A DNA stretch of 64,000 nucleotides from NCBI RefSeq assembly GCF_003316765.1, contig NZ_NIJF01000044.1, positions 1 to 64,000 of the forward strand, given 5' to 3'. The translations under genes and the position numbers were made by a program. Source of the stretch: Bacillus sp. P14.5. GTDB taxonomy: Bacteria > Bacillota > Bacilli > Bacillales > Bacillaceae_B. Shown piece by piece: positions 1 through 10,073 of the stretch (positions are counted from its first letter, which is position 1; every line of letters begins with the position of its first letter). The notes beneath the pieces are model-generated. The model had not been told where the DNA came from. It searched no databases and worked only from the letters and a program-made list of their open reading frames with translations.

Positions 1-415
1 GAGAGATATGTACCCAGCCGAGTGTTGTGGGTACATGAGTAGGGGTTCTGAGTGAGACATATGTACCCAGCCGAGCGTTGTGGGTACATGAGTTGGGGTT
101 TTGAGTGATAGATATGTACCCAGTCGAGCGTTGTGGGTACATGAGTAGGGGTTCTGAGCGAGAGATATGTACCCCAGCCGAGCGTTAGTGGGTACATGAG
201 TTGGGGTTTTGAGCGAGAGATATGTACCCAGCCGAGTGTTGTGGGTACATGAGTTGGGGTTCAGAGTGATAGATATGTACCCAGCCGAGCGTTGTGGGTA
301 CATGAGTAGGTGTTCTGAACGAGAGATATGTACCCAGCCGAGCTTTGTGGATACATGAGTTGGGGTTCAGAGTGGGAGATATGTATCCAGTCGAGCGTTC
401 TGGATACATGAGTTG
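1..415. repeat. Tandem array A: about eight 53-bp units
   Basis: The shared TACCCAG motif recurs at 11, 64, 117, 170, 225, 278 and 331, and as TATCCAG at 384, so the period is 53 bp with one 55-bp step. Each unit contains an inverted repeat, TGTACCCA and TGGGTACA about 11 bp apart, that could form a hairpin. The last unit has both arms changed together (TGTATCCA with TGGATACA). The array probably continues to the left of the window. No frame through it looks like a real protein. Function unknown. Confidence 0.9.
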
Positions 416-579
416 AAGTTTAAGAAGTGGATGGAACTTACATAGCGGGATTTTAGAAAATTATCCCTTAAAGGGGGATAGTTTTGTTAAAAAATGGTCA
501 GACTATTATCAGTGATTAAAGAAATGTATCATCTCCGCGGAAACGCGGGCAATAAACTAATAAGTTTGAGGTGATCACG

Positions 580-1143
580 ATGACGGTTAAAATTCGAATC
601 GTGTTTATGGTAATGCTTCTGATCGGTGCGTTTTATTTTACTTTCTTTCATGATGATGGAAAGATTGAGAAAGAAGCCGCAGAGAATCCGGCAGCTGCTG
701 AACAGGCAGATGCTGCACCTGAAGCACATACGGTGGACGTCATTCTTGAGCGGGTCTATCTCGATGGCGAGGTAAGTGAAGAAATCAAATCTGAAACAAT
801 TTGGTCCATGGAAGACTTCTGGGCAGGCTATGCCGCTTGGGAACTCGTTGATATGACCGAAGAGCAAGTCGTTTTCCGACAGGATGTTGACGATATATCC
901 CCCTTGTTGAAATCGAACGGCTACTTTGGCATTTCAGATGATGGAGTGCTTTCTATCTTTAATGGCAGGCCCGGCCAGTCTGAAATCATTCAGTCTTTTT
1001 TTCAAATCGATATACACAAGCTTGAAAGCGGAAAACGTGATGAGCTGGTGAAAGGAATCCCGGTTAAATCGAAGCAAAGCTATGAACAAGTCATTCAAAG
1101 CTTTCAACCTTATTCATTGAATGAAGACGCTTCTTTTGAGTAG
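580..1143 (+). CDS. bofC: BofC, forespore regulator of sigma-K checkpoint
   Basis: The product is 187 aa and resembles BofC (bypass of forespore C). In B. subtilis BofC is made in the forespore and restrains SpoIVB, the protease that signals pro-sigma-K processing in the mother cell. The sequence shows an N-terminal hydrophobic segment (about residues 5-22) consistent with export to the intermembrane space, a short Ala/Glu-rich linker, then a soluble domain. I chose the ATG at 580 because GAGGTGA lies 6 nt upstream; the in-frame GTG at 571 overlaps that ribosome binding site. The gene lies just upstream of ruvAB and has its own terminator. The sigK gene it indirectly controls is at the other end of the window. 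Confidence 0.88.
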   Translation: MTVKIRIVFMVMLLIGAFYFTFFHDDGKIEKEAAENPAAAEQADAAPEAHTVDVILERVYLDGEVSEEIKSETIWSMEDFWAGYAAWELVDMTEEQVVFRQDVDDISPLLKSNGYFGISDDGVLSIFNGRPGQSEIIQSFFQIDIHKLESGKRDELVKGIPVKSKQSYEQVIQSFQPYSLNEDASFE

Positions 1144-1171
1144 GATGTTTCCGTATAGCTTTGTTGAGTAA

Positions 1172-1204
1172 AACCGGCTGATGACTGAGCCGGTTATTTT
1201 TGTT
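1172..1204 (+). terminator. Rho-independent terminator after bofC
   Basis: AACCGGCT pairs with AGCCGGTT across an 8-nt loop and is followed by a T-rich stretch. It separates bofC from ruvAB. Confidence 0.8.
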
Positions 1205-1260
1205 GTATGGAAGTTAAATTAGTGCAAGTTATGTCTTTCTCCTGTTTTTTTGGTAAAATA

Positions 1261-1274
1261 AGAACAGATGTTTC
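1261..1274 (+). promoter_or_regulatory. LexA (DinR) SOS box upstream of ruvA
   Basis: AGAACAGATGTTTC matches the Bacillus LexA consensus CGAACRNRYGTTYC at 13 of 14 positions (only the first base differs). It sits about 85 bp upstream of ruvA and directly after a possible -10 element (TAAAAT, 1254-1259). LexA control of ruvAB is established in B. subtilis, so damage-induced expression is a sound inference. Confidence 0.75.
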
Positions 1275-1359
1275 GGGTGGTGATATAGGAATTATCAGAA
1301 AGCCCGAAAACGATCATTCTTATGGTACAATGAAGTGATTAAGGGAGAGAAGATATTAC

Positions 1360-1968
1360 ATGTATGAATATATAAATGGAACAGTAAAAAGAGTGGGACC
1401 GGAATATGTGGTGCTTGAAAATGGCGGTATCGGCTATCAGATTTTCACAAGCAATCCATTCCTGTTTTCAAAGTATGAGAATCAAGAGAAAACCATCTAT
1501 ACATATCAACACGTTAGAGAAGACATTTTGGCGTTGTATGGGTTCTTATCTATGGAGGAAAAGTTGTTGTTCATCAAATTGCTGAATGTTTCCGGTATTG
1601 GTCCGAAGGGGGCGCTTGCCATCCTTGCGAGCGGTGCGCCCGAACAGGTCATCACCGCCATCGAAGGCGAAGACGAGCGGTTCTTGACAAAGTTTCCCGG
1701 CGTTGGAAAGAAAACAGCGAGGCAGATGATCCTCGATTTGAAAGGCAAACTGCAGGATGTTGTTCCTGATTATTTCCCGAACTTGTTTAATGAAGGGAAG
1801 CAGGAGACTGTTTCGAACAATGATGAATTGATCGACGAGGCGGCTCTTGCCTTGAAGGCTCTGGGCTATTCAGAAAGAGAAATTAAAAGAGTCACACCGA
1901 AGCTTTCTTCTCAAGGGAAAACCACTGATGAACTTATCAAGGATGCTTTAAAATTATTATTGAAATAG
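1360..1968 (+). CDS. ruvA: Holliday junction branch migration protein RuvA
   Basis: RuvA (202 aa) binds four-way DNA junctions as a tetramer and loads the RuvB motor for branch migration during recombination and replication-fork repair. The layout is typical: an N-terminal OB-fold (about residues 1-62), two helix-hairpin-helix motifs (around GIGPKGA at 79-85 and FPGVGKKTA at 112-120), and a C-terminal three-helix RuvB-contact domain after a short linker. AGGGAGAG precedes the ATG. It is the first gene of a ruvA-ruvB-DUF2905 unit behind a LexA box. ruvC is absent, as is usual in Bacillus, where RecU resolves junctions. Confidence 0.97.
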   Translation: MYEYINGTVKRVGPEYVVLENGGIGYQIFTSNPFLFSKYENQEKTIYTYQHVREDILALYGFLSMEEKLLFIKLLNVSGIGPKGALAILASGAPEQVITAIEGEDERFLTKFPGVGKKTARQMILDLKGKLQDVVPDYFPNLFNEGKQETVSNNDELIDEAALALKALGYSEREIKRVTPKLSSQGKTTDELIKDALKLLLK

Positions 1969-1992
1969 TAATCAAGAAAGGAGGCGGAGCTG

Positions 1993-2994
1993 TTGGAAGA
2001 GAGAGTTGTATCTTCAGAAGCAGAAACAGGCGATCATTCCTTTGAACTTTCTTTAAGGCCCCAGACATTAAATCAATATATTGGACAAGATAAAGTTAAG
2101 AATAACCTTGGTATTTTTATCGAAGCCGCCAGGATGAGGCAGGAAACCCTGGATCATGTGCTTCTGTACGGACCTCCAGGACTTGGGAAAACCACACTAG
2201 CCGCTGTCATCGCCAATGAAATGGGCGTCAATTTACGGACCACTTCTGGACCCGCCATTGAACGGCCGGGAGATCTTGCGGCTATCCTGACTTCCCTTGA
2301 GCCGGGGGATGTCCTTTTCATTGACGAAATTCACAGACTTCCACGGTCAATAGAAGAAGTTCTGTATCCGGCAATGGAAGATTTCTGCCTTGACATCGTC
2401 ATCGGAAACGGCCCCAGTGCACGATCTGTCCGGCTTGACCTGCCTCCTTTTACATTGGTGGGGGCAACCACGAGAGCAGGTGCCCTTTCCGCTCCGCTGC
2501 GAGACCGTTTTGGAGTGTTGTGCAGACTGGAGTATTACAATGAGGAACAGCTCCGTGAAATTGTCATCCGGACGTCCGAAATATTGGATACAGTGATTGA
2601 CGGTCTGGCCTCGGTGGAGCTGGCAAGAAGGTCAAGGGGAACTCCCCGGATTGCCAACCGCCTCCTGCGAAGGGTCAGGGATTTTGCCCAGGTGCGGGGG
2701 AATGGGGAAATCACTGCCGATATGGCAAATCACGCCCTTGAACTGCTTCAGGTAGACAAACTAGGACTGGATCATATTGACCATAAATTACTGAAAGGCA
2801 TCATCGAAAGGTTCAAAGGCGGACCGGTCGGGCTGGATACAATAGCAGCAAGTATCGGAGAGGAATCTCATACCATTGAAGATGTCTATGAACCGTATCT
2901 GCTGCAAATCGGGTTTCTGCAGCGGACACCAAGAGGAAGGACAGTCACCGCTCTTGTTTACGACCATTTTGGACTGGAGGTTCCCAACGCATGA
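1993..2994 (+). CDS. ruvB: Holliday junction DNA helicase RuvB
   Basis: RuvB (333 aa) is the hexameric AAA+ motor that pumps DNA through the RuvA-bound junction. Visible motifs are Walker [10 protein letters not shown] (residues 60-68), Walker B with DEIH (111-114), the sensor-like GATTRAG, and a C-terminal winged-helix region. The start is a TTG at 1993 preceded by GGAGGCGG. It begins 24 nt after ruvA, and its stop overlaps the start of the next ORF by 4 nt (ATGA), indicating translational coupling. Confidence 0.97.
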   Translation: MEERVVSSEAETGDHSFELSLRPQTLNQYIGQDKVKNNLGIFIEAARMRQETLDHVLLYGPPGLGKTTLAAVIANEMGVNLRTTSGPAIERPGDLAAILTSLEPGDVLFIDEIHRLPRSIEEVLYPAMEDFCLDIVIGNGPSARSVRLDLPPFTLVGATTRAGALSAPLRDRFGVLCRLEYYNEEQLREIVIRTSEILDTVIDGLASVELARRSRGTPRIANRLLRRVRDFAQVRGNGEITADMANHALELLQVDKLGLDHIDHKLLKGIIERFKGGPVGLDTIAASIGEESHTIEDVYEPYLLQIGFLQRTPRGRTVTALVYDHFGLEVPNA

Positions 2995-3197
2995 CGGGGC
3001 TGCCTAAGTTCATGATGATTGCCGGTGCAGTATTGCTTATCCTCGGTTTTCTAATGGCATTTACAAAACTGGGACGGCTGCCAGGAGATATCATCATTAA
3101 GAAGGAAAACTCAACATTTTATTTTCCAGTAATGACGTCCATAATCGCCAGTATTGTATTATCGGTGATTTTTTACATCATTGGCAGGTTTAAATAA
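2991..3197 (+). CDS. DUF2905 small membrane protein
   Basis: This 68-aa protein has two hydrophobic segments (about residues 5-25 and 45-64) joined by a short basic and polar loop containing LPGDI, typical of the DUF2905 family. Its ATG overlaps the ruvB stop by 4 nt, so it is co-transcribed and coupled with ruvAB. A DUF2905 gene follows ruvB in several Bacillus genomes (B. subtilis calls it, I believe, yrzS). The function is unknown; the position suggests but does not prove a link to the SOS operon. Confidence 0.85.
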   Translation: MTGLPKFMMIAGAVLLILGFLMAFTKLGRLPGDIIIKKENSTFYFPVMTSIIASIVLSVIFYIIGRFK

Positions 3198-3481
3198 AGT
3201 GCATTAATGGTGGAAAATAACATGTGTTGACTTCTCTAAAGTGAAGGATTTATATTATGCCGAAAGTTACTGCTTTATAGTTAAGAAATGATTCTTCGCT
3301 AAGCCTAAGCAGAGATATTCATATTTCTACTTGAGAGAAAAGATTCCCTTCCGGTGAGTTACGGAATGGAGGCATTCATTTTTAGCGGAAATCTATTTCT
3401 TTTAAAGCAACCACAATTTTAAGGAATCGCTAGTTCTAAATGTTGTTGTTTAGTCCTATTCCCCCCTCCTTTTTCATAGAG
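3198..3481. other. Intergenic region before the composite repeat
   Basis: No gene is visible. The stretch contains AT-rich sequence ending in TTAAAGCAACCACAATTTT, which resembles the flanks of the dispersed palindromic element elsewhere in the window. Confidence 0.5.
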
Positions 3482-3779
3482 GGATTGGAGCGGAAGACGT
3501 ACGACCTCCTGCGGGACTAGCGGGACAGGTGAGACCAAGGTTACGTACCCACTGGAACGTAACCCCACAGGCGAAGCCGAGGAGGCTCATCCAGCTCCAG
3601 CGGCCAACGACTAGCAGATTTCGTTCTCTCTCCTTGCGATAAGTCATCATCGAATCGCTGACGCTCTTCGTGATTCCTTTATCTCATGCGAGAGCCCTAA
3701 AATCTGTACGTCGCTGATCGGCCGCTTCTACTTTTGCTTCACGCCCGCCCCGCGGAGTCGTGGGGCTGGAGCGGAAATC
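3482..3779 (+). repeat. Dispersed palindromic element, copy 1 (composite, with insertions)
   Basis: It begins GGATTGGAGCGGAAG and ends GGAGCGGAAATCA like the other copies, but is about 298 bp instead of 120. One insertion is a palindrome, GGTTACGTACCCACTGG followed by AACGTAACC, placed after GAGACC. A second insertion of about 150 bp (about 3588-3740) starts TCCAGCTCCAGCGG and ends near GGCCGCTT; it looks like part of a different repeat. The element lies between the ruvB unit and queA. Confidence 0.75.
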
Positions 3780-3865
3780 ATTTTTTTATTTCATCAAACT
3801 TTGTGAAAACAGTCAAACGAAGAAAGCTTCTATTAATTAATATTATAAAAAGTAAGGTGAGAATT

Positions 3866-4891
3866 TTGAAGGTTGAAGATTTTGATTTCCATCTGCCGGA
3901 AGAATTGATTGCACAGACTCCTCTCGAGAAACGTTCAGAGAGCAGACTGATGGCCATCGACCGTAAGAGTGGAGATCTGCAGCATAAAACATTTAAAGAA
4001 GTTACAGACTTCCTGAAAGAAGGGGACTGTCTGGTATTGAATGACACTCGTGTCCTTCCCGCCCGATTGTTCGGGGTTAAAGAAGAAACCGGGGCCAAAA
4101 TCGAGGTGCTTCTTCTGAAACAAGAGGAAGATGATTCTTGGGAAACCCTTATTAAACCAGCTAAAAGAGTAAAAGTCGGAACAAGGATTTCCTTTGGTGA
4201 AGGCAAATTGAGTGCCGTGTGTACGGGAGAGAAGGAACAAGGCGGACGAATCCTGGAGTTTCATTACGAAGGGATTTTCTATGAAGTTCTTGATGAACTT
4301 GGAGAAATGCCGCTTCCTCCATATATCAGTGAGAAACTTGACGATCAGGATCGGTATCAAACCGTTTTTGCCCGTGAAAGAGGATCAGCCGCTGCACCGA
4401 CTGCCGGCCTTCATTTTACAGAGGAATTACTGGACAGCATCAGGGCAAAAGGAGTGCATGTCGCATTTATCACTCTGCATGTCGGTCTGGGAACATTCCG
4501 CCCTGTGTCGGTTGAAAGCATTGATGAACATGATATGCATTCTGAGTTTTACCAGATTACCGAAGGAACCGCGCGTCTTCTTAATGACGTAAAAGAGAGC
4601 GGCGGCCGGATCATCACGGTCGGTACAACTTCCACAAGAACATTGGAAACCATTGCTTCCAAGTATGGAAAGTTCGTGGAAGAGAGCGGCTGGACCGATA
4701 TTTTTATTTACCCTGGATATGAATTCAAGGCTATTGACGGCCTGATCACCAACTTTCATTTGCCGAAATCAACGTTGATCATGCTTGTCAGTGCTTTTAC
4801 AAGCAGGGATATAATCTTGAACGCTTATAATACAGCTGTAGAGGAAAAGTACAGATTTTTCAGCTTTGGCGACAGCATGCTGATTCTGTAA
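3866..4891 (+). CDS. queA: S-adenosylmethionine:tRNA ribosyltransferase-isomerase QueA
   Basis: QueA (341 aa) transfers and isomerises the ribosyl part of S-adenosylmethionine onto preQ1 in tRNA to make epoxyqueuosine. The sequence is full length for the family. Conserved stretches include the N-terminal [31 protein letters not shown] and GTFRPV. I chose TTG at 3866 because AAGGTGA lies 6 nt upstream and the product then begins like known QueA proteins; the upstream in-frame extension runs into repeat DNA. tgt follows after 21 nt, forming a queuosine operon with yajC. Confidence 0.96.
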   Translation: MKVEDFDFHLPEELIAQTPLEKRSESRLMAIDRKSGDLQHKTFKEVTDFLKEGDCLVLNDTRVLPARLFGVKEETGAKIEVLLLKQEEDDSWETLIKPAKRVKVGTRISFGEGKLSAVCTGEKEQGGRILEFHYEGIFYEVLDELGEMPLPPYISEKLDDQDRYQTVFARERGSAAAPTAGLHFTEELLDSIRAKGVHVAFITLHVGLGTFRPVSVESIDEHDMHSEFYQITEGTARLLNDVKESGGRIITVGTTSTRTLETIASKYGKFVEESGWTDIFIYPGYEFKAIDGLITNFHLPKSTLIMLVSAFTSRDIILNAYNTAVEEKYRFFSFGDSMLIL

Positions 4892-6052
<1,161 letters not shown>

Positions 6053-6107
6053 TTTTGGGATGTCTTTCATAAGAATTAAACATCCTCACTCGAAAGGAGG
6101 TTGAAAA

Positions 6108-6368
6108 ATGGATACGTTTGCTACTTTAATACCTTTATTGCTTATGTTCGTACTGTTCTACTTCTTGTTGATCCGTCCGCAGCAAAAGCGCCAGAAAGCG
6201 GTACAGCAAATGCAGAATGACCTGCAAAAAGGGGACAAGATCATCACGATCGGCGGTTTGCACGGAATCATCGATGCAATCGAAGAAGGTGCCATCGTCG
6301 TGAAATGTGGAGATGGAAGCCGTCTTACATACGACAGGAACGCTGTACGTGAAGTAATCAAGGCATAA
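6108..6368 (+). CDS. yajC: Preprotein translocase subunit YajC
   Basis: YajC (86 aa) is a single-span membrane protein that associates with SecDF in many bacteria. The sequence has one N-terminal transmembrane helix (about residues 5-22), then RPQQKRQK, a family hallmark, and a cytoplasmic domain with GDKIITIGGLHG. AAAGGAGG precedes the ATG. The tgt-yajC linkage is widespread; here secDF itself is 6.4 kb downstream. A terminator follows. Confidence 0.95.
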   Translation: MDTFATLIPLLLMFVLFYFLLIRPQQKRQKAVQQMQNDLQKGDKIITIGGLHGIIDAIEEGAIVVKCGDGSRLTYDRNAVREVIKA

Positions 6369-6370
6369 TG

Positions 6371-6405
6371 AAAAGAGCTGCATGAATTCATGCAGCTCTT
6401 TTTTA
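6371..6405 (+). terminator. Terminator of queA-tgt-yajC
   Basis: AAGAGCTGCATGA pairs with TCATGCAGCTCTT over a very short loop, followed by TTTT. The flanking A-run makes it possibly bidirectional. It also faces the convergent gene at 6594. Confidence 0.85.
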
Positions 6406-6593
6406 ATGGCCTTTTCGTAAACTTTGGTGCTATTTACTATAATTTTCGTAAGCTAATGTCATAGCTCACCGAAAATACCCTGGCATGCGAAAACAGCCTT
6501 TTTAATACAGCAAGGCAGGTGCGGCAGGCGACATACATCTTTTAAAACCGGATGAAGCGCTGCATCTACTTCCTGCAGCGCTAATCCTATTGA

Positions 6594-6959
6594 TCAAGAT
6601 CTTCCCCCGCTGACATTCACCCCTAATATACCGCCCATCATGCACGTGACAATAAAGCAGGCATGATAAACAACCTGTTTAGTCGAAAACAGGGAATCAT
6701 ATCCCAAATACTGAAACAGAAAAACTCCGACCGAAAATAACATTCCAGTAAGCGCCCCAAGCACCAAGCCTTTTTCTTTGCCTTTTCCGCCTGACATAAA
6801 TCCTCCCACGAATAATGCAAGAAACGAAATGATCGTAACCGCTAAGCTGATCGAGCTTTCTTCCAAGCTGGTGAAACGAAGCATCAGGGCAAAGATTAAA
6901 CTTGCTGCAGCGGCAATGACCAATATCGTGCCTGTTCCATATAAAATCGCGCTTCCCAT
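6594..6959 (-). CDS. TIGR04086-like four-TM membrane protein
   Basis: This protein of about 121 aa has four predicted membrane spans (roughly residues 5-28, 38-56, 65-86 and 95-116), with GGFMSGGKGKEKG between spans 2 and 3. It matches the TIGR04086 (YrzE-type) membrane protein family found near yajC in Bacillus. The function is unknown. The start is uncertain: the good ribosome binding site GAAAGGAGAGG lies about 20-25 nt upstream of the ATG at 6959. An in-frame ATA at 6972-6974 would have ideal spacing and would add five residues (xEAKK). This gene is convergent with yajC. Confidence 0.75.
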   Translation of the reverse strand: MGSAILYGTGTILVIAAAASLIFALMLRFTSLEESSISLAVTIISFLALFVGGFMSGGKGKEKGLVLGALTGMLFSVGVFLFQYLGYDSLFSTKQVVYHACFIVTCMMGGILGVNVSGGRS

Positions 6960-7136
6960 TTTCTTGGCTTCTATAGTCTCCCTCTCCTTTCAAACATGAA
7001 AATTGCAAGCTTTTCCTAGTACAAGCATATTCATGAAAGAAAAAATAGACTATAATTTTTGCCGGCCAAGCTTCATACAATGTTACAAGCAGGCTGTGCA
7101 ATCAGAATATATATAGGACCTAAAGGAGAGGGATGT

Positions 7137-8432
7137 ATGTCACCCTTTATCATATTGGCGGTATTCATTGCCGTCTATATCTTATTGATAACAGAAAAAT
7201 GGAACAGGATCCTCGCAAGCTTAGCCGGAGGGGTTGCTATGCTTTTGATAGGAGCCTTTTCCATAGAAAAAGCACTTTTCACCTATATTGACTGGAAGAC
7301 GATTACTTTACTGTTTTCCATGATGCTGATTGTCACGGTGACCAGCAAGACGGGTTTCTTTGAATTTCTGGCAATCAGGCTGGCTCAGACCGTCAATGGA
7401 AATGGACTGGCCCTTCTCATAGTGTTTTCTCTATTATCCGCGGTCGGTTCAGCTTTTTTGGCAAATGTAACGATCGCCATGCTTTTGGTACCAATCCTGT
7501 TTACGTTGACAAAGCAGCTGGACCTGCCGCCGCTTCCCTACTTAGTGATGATGATATTGGCGTGCAATATCGGCGGTACGGCTACGCTGATCGGGGACCC
7601 GCCGAATATGATGATCGGACAAGCGGTTAAACACTTTACATTCAATGCATTTCTGCAAAATCTTCTGCCTGTTGCCGCAATGATATTATTAATTACAATT
7701 ATCATCATCTGTTTAGTGTATAAGGATATCTTGATTGTAAAAGAAGATAAAAAACTATTATTGCGCGGCATAGATGCAAAGTCTTATTTAAAAAGAAATA
7801 AAGGCCTGACAGCGGCTATCACTGTTCTGGGATTGGTGCTGGCTGGGTTCTCTTTACATCCGGTCCTCCACCTTGATGTCACTTCAGTTGCCTTAGCGGG
7901 AGCTGTGTTGATCATGCTTCTGCTGGAGAAAATCTATGATCCTGAAGAAATCCTTAAAGAAGTGGAGTGGGGAACCCTCTTTTTCTTCATAGGGCTCTTC
8001 TTACTGGTAGGCGGGATAGAAGAGGCGGGATTCATTGACGAAATTGCACGGGAAATCATGAAAGTAACCGAGGGGGATATGAAAACAACCGCATTTGTGA
8101 TCCTATGGGGGACCGGGTTGCTTTCAGCGGTCGTGGACAACATTCCGTTTGTGGCTGCGATGATTCCGGTTATTGAGGAATTCCAGGAGTTCGGTATGGT
8201 CAATATGGATCCGCTATGGTGGTCGCTGGCATTGGGTGCCTGCCTCGGCGGCAACGGAACACTGCTTGGATCTTCTTCCAACCTGGTAATCGTCGGTCTT
8301 GCTTCAAAAGAAAGCGTGCAAATCAAATTTTATCATTATTTATTAATCGGCATCCCAATCACGTTGATATCCTTGGCTGTATGCACTGTGTATGTTTACA
8401 TCAAATACATTATCCCGTTTGTAGGACATTGA
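7137..8432 (+). CDS. ArsB/NhaD-type ion transporter
   Basis: This 431-aa polytopic membrane protein belongs to the ion transporter superfamily (ArsB/NhaD/CitMHS-like). About 11-12 hydrophobic segments are visible. Two half-repeats carry the family signatures: GGTATLIGDPPNMM in the first half, and the VVDNIPFVAAMIPV and GGNGTLLGSSSN motifs in the second. The ATG at 7137 has AAAGGAGAG 6 nt upstream; an upstream in-frame extension lacks a site. Substrate cannot be read from sequence: arsenite, Na+/H+ exchange or a dicarboxylate are all possible, and there is no arsR or arsC nearby. It is monocistronic, with its own terminator. Confidence 0.85.
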   Translation: MSPFIILAVFIAVYILLITEKWNRILASLAGGVAMLLIGAFSIEKALFTYIDWKTITLLFSMMLIVTVTSKTGFFEFLAIRLAQTVNGNGLALLIVFSLLSAVGSAFLANVTIAMLLVPILFTLTKQLDLPPLPYLVMMILACNIGGTATLIGDPPNMMIGQAVKHFTFNAFLQNLLPVAAMILLITIIIICLVYKDILIVKEDKKLLLRGIDAKSYLKRNKGLTAAITVLGLVLAGFSLHPVLHLDVTSVALAGAVLIMLLLEKIYDPEEILKEVEWGTLFFFIGLFLLVGGIEEAGFIDEIAREIMKVTEGDMKTTAFVILWGTGLLSAVVDNIPFVAAMIPVIEEFQEFGMVNMDPLWWSLALGACLGGNGTLLGSSSNLVIVGLASKESVQIKFYHYLLIGIPITLISLAVCTVYVYIKYIIPFVGH

Positions 8433-8449
8433 TATGAGGGATAATCCTT

Positions 8450-8482
8450 AGACTGGCAGCCAGCATGGTGCCGGTCTTTTCT
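8450..8482 (+). terminator. Terminator after the ArsB/NhaD-like gene
   Basis: AGACTGGCA pairs with TGCCGGTCT (one G-T pair), followed by TTTT. Confidence 0.7.
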
Positions 8483-8579
8483 TGGTTTTAAACAGCATGA
8501 AAACTCAGGAAGGAGGAAGATGATGCAGTAAAAGGGTGGTGTAAACAGCATGAAAATCTCAAAAGTAAAAAGATGATGC

Positions 8580-9215
8580 AGTTAAAATGCATTGTAACCA
8601 ACATCGAATCTCCAGAAACAAAAATCTATGCAGCCAGAGAGCGCCGCAGTCATCATCCAATCTCTAAAAACAAAATAGATGTACCCAGAGAGCGTCGCAG
8701 ACAGCATCGAATATACAAAATCCAAAATCGATGCAGCCAGAGAGCGCGGCAGACAGCATCAAATCCCAGAAATCCAAAATCGATGCAGCCAGAGAGCGCG
8801 GCAGACAGCATCAAATCCCAGAAATCCAAAATCGATGCAGCCATAAAGCATCACAGACACCATCGAAACTCCAAAATCCAAAATCGATGCAGTCAGAAAA
8901 CGCCGCAGACAGCATCAAATCTTCAATATCCGAAATCGATGCACCCAGAGAGAGCCGCAGGCAACATCGAATTCCTCAAAACCGAAAATCGATGCAGCCA
9001 GAGAGCGCCGCAGGCAACATCAAATCTCCAAAATCCGAAATCGATGCACCCAGAGAGAGCCACAGGCAGCATCGAAGCTCCAAAATCCAAAAACCAAAAT
9101 CGATGCAGCCAGGATGCGCCGCAGGCAACAGCAAATCTCCAAAATCCGAAATCGATGCACCCAGAGAGAGCCACAGACAGCATCGAATCTCCAAAAACAA
9201 AAATCGATGCACCCA
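8580..9215. repeat. Tandem array B: about twelve 52-bp units
   Basis: The motif CAGCCAG/CACCCAG recurs at 8631, about 8682, 8734, 8786, 8838, 8890, 8942, 8995, 9047, 9106, 9158 and 9210. Nearly every step is 52 bp, with one 59-bp step. Units include an ATCGATGCA core and an inverted repeat TCGATGC ... GCATCGA about 20 bp apart. The array holds long open frames on both strands, but 52 is not a multiple of three, so the frame rotates from unit to unit. The ORFs only reflect the absence of stop codons in the repeat, and I regard it as non-coding. Confidence 0.9.
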
Positions 9216-9366
9216 GAAAGCACCTCAGGCAACAGCAAATCTCCTCTTCACAGAACTCCCGCTAACATAATCAATTCACCCATAGAAAAACTTACCTCTA
9301 ATCATTTTTATGGGTACGTGCATACTAAAGTGTGCAAAACGTACGTACCTGAAGGAGGAGAGGGAC

Positions 9367-10014
9367 GTGGAGGAGTATCTTGTCATCATTATAAGGACGG
9401 TCTTTTTATATGCAGTCATTTTATTTATATTTCGGGTAATGGGCAAAAGGGAAATCGGGGAATTAAGTCTCTTGGATCTTGTGGTTTTCATTATGATAGC
9501 GGAAATGGCAGTTCTGGCGATTGAAGAGCCCAAAAGTGAATTAGTGAATACTCTGCTTCCCATGGGGGTACTGATGCTCATTCAGATTATCACTGCCTTT
9601 TTATCGATAAAAAGCAAAAAGTTCAGGGAACTGGTCGATGGTAAGCCGACCGTCCTGATCAGTCATGGGAAAATTGATGAGAGAGCTATGAGAAAACAAA
9701 GGTACAACTTTGATGACCTTCTCCTTCAGCTGAGGGAGAAGGATATCAGCAATGTGGCCGATGTAGAGTTCGCCATTCTGGAACCTTCTGGTACGCTGTC
9801 TGTCATTAAAAAAGATGATAAAAGCGGGAAGGGATCATTAACGCTGCCTTTGATTCTGGACGGCATCATTCAGCAGAATCACTTGGAGTTGATCGGCAAG
9901 AATGAATTCTGGCTTCGCAAAAGTTTGAGGGAGAAGGACTACCACAACCTTGAGGAGATTTCCTTTTGCAGTTTTCAGGACGGCCAGTTTTATGTAGACC
10001 TTCGGGATAAATAA
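9367..10014 (+). CDS. DUF421 (YetF-type) membrane protein
   Basis: The product is 215 aa, with three N-terminal hydrophobic segments (about residues 3-25, 33-52 and 60-80) followed by a soluble domain containing RYNFDDLLLQLREK and VEFAILEPSGTLSV. These are characteristic of DUF421/YetF-like proteins (B. subtilis YrbG, YetF, YdfS). Such proteins are linked to spore germination or envelope functions in some Bacillus, but the biochemical role is unproven. I chose GTG at 9367 because AAGGAGG lies 8 nt upstream; the longer frame would start inside non-conserved sequence. It stands alone between two repeat regions and has a strong terminator. Confidence 0.88.
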   Translation: MEEYLVIIIRTVFLYAVILFIFRVMGKREIGELSLLDLVVFIMIAEMAVLAIEEPKSELVNTLLPMGVLMLIQIITAFLSIKSKKFRELVDGKPTVLISHGKIDERAMRKQRYNFDDLLLQLREKDISNVADVEFAILEPSGTLSVIKKDDKSGKGSLTLPLILDGIIQQNHLELIGKNEFWLRKSLREKDYHNLEEISFCSFQDGQFYVDLRDK

Positions 10015-10029
10015 AAGTCACAAAAAATG

Positions 10030-10066
10030 AAGCCATTACCTGAACAAGCAGGTAATGGCTTTGTTT
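10030..10066 (+). terminator. Strong terminator after the DUF421 gene
   Basis: AAGCCATTACCTG pairs perfectly with CAGGTAATGGCTT across 6 nt, followed by TGTTT. Confidence 0.85.
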
Positions 10067-10073
10067 ATCAATA

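Noticed and set aside
1..415. CRISPR array
   Set aside because: Units follow each other without unique spacers, differ from one another at scattered bases, and there are no cas genes in the window. The same applies to arrays B, C and D.
8573..9270. Two overlapping ORFs of 230 and 179 aa
   Set aside because: They are read-through of the 52-bp repeat in rotating frames, without a good ribosome binding site or any known domain.
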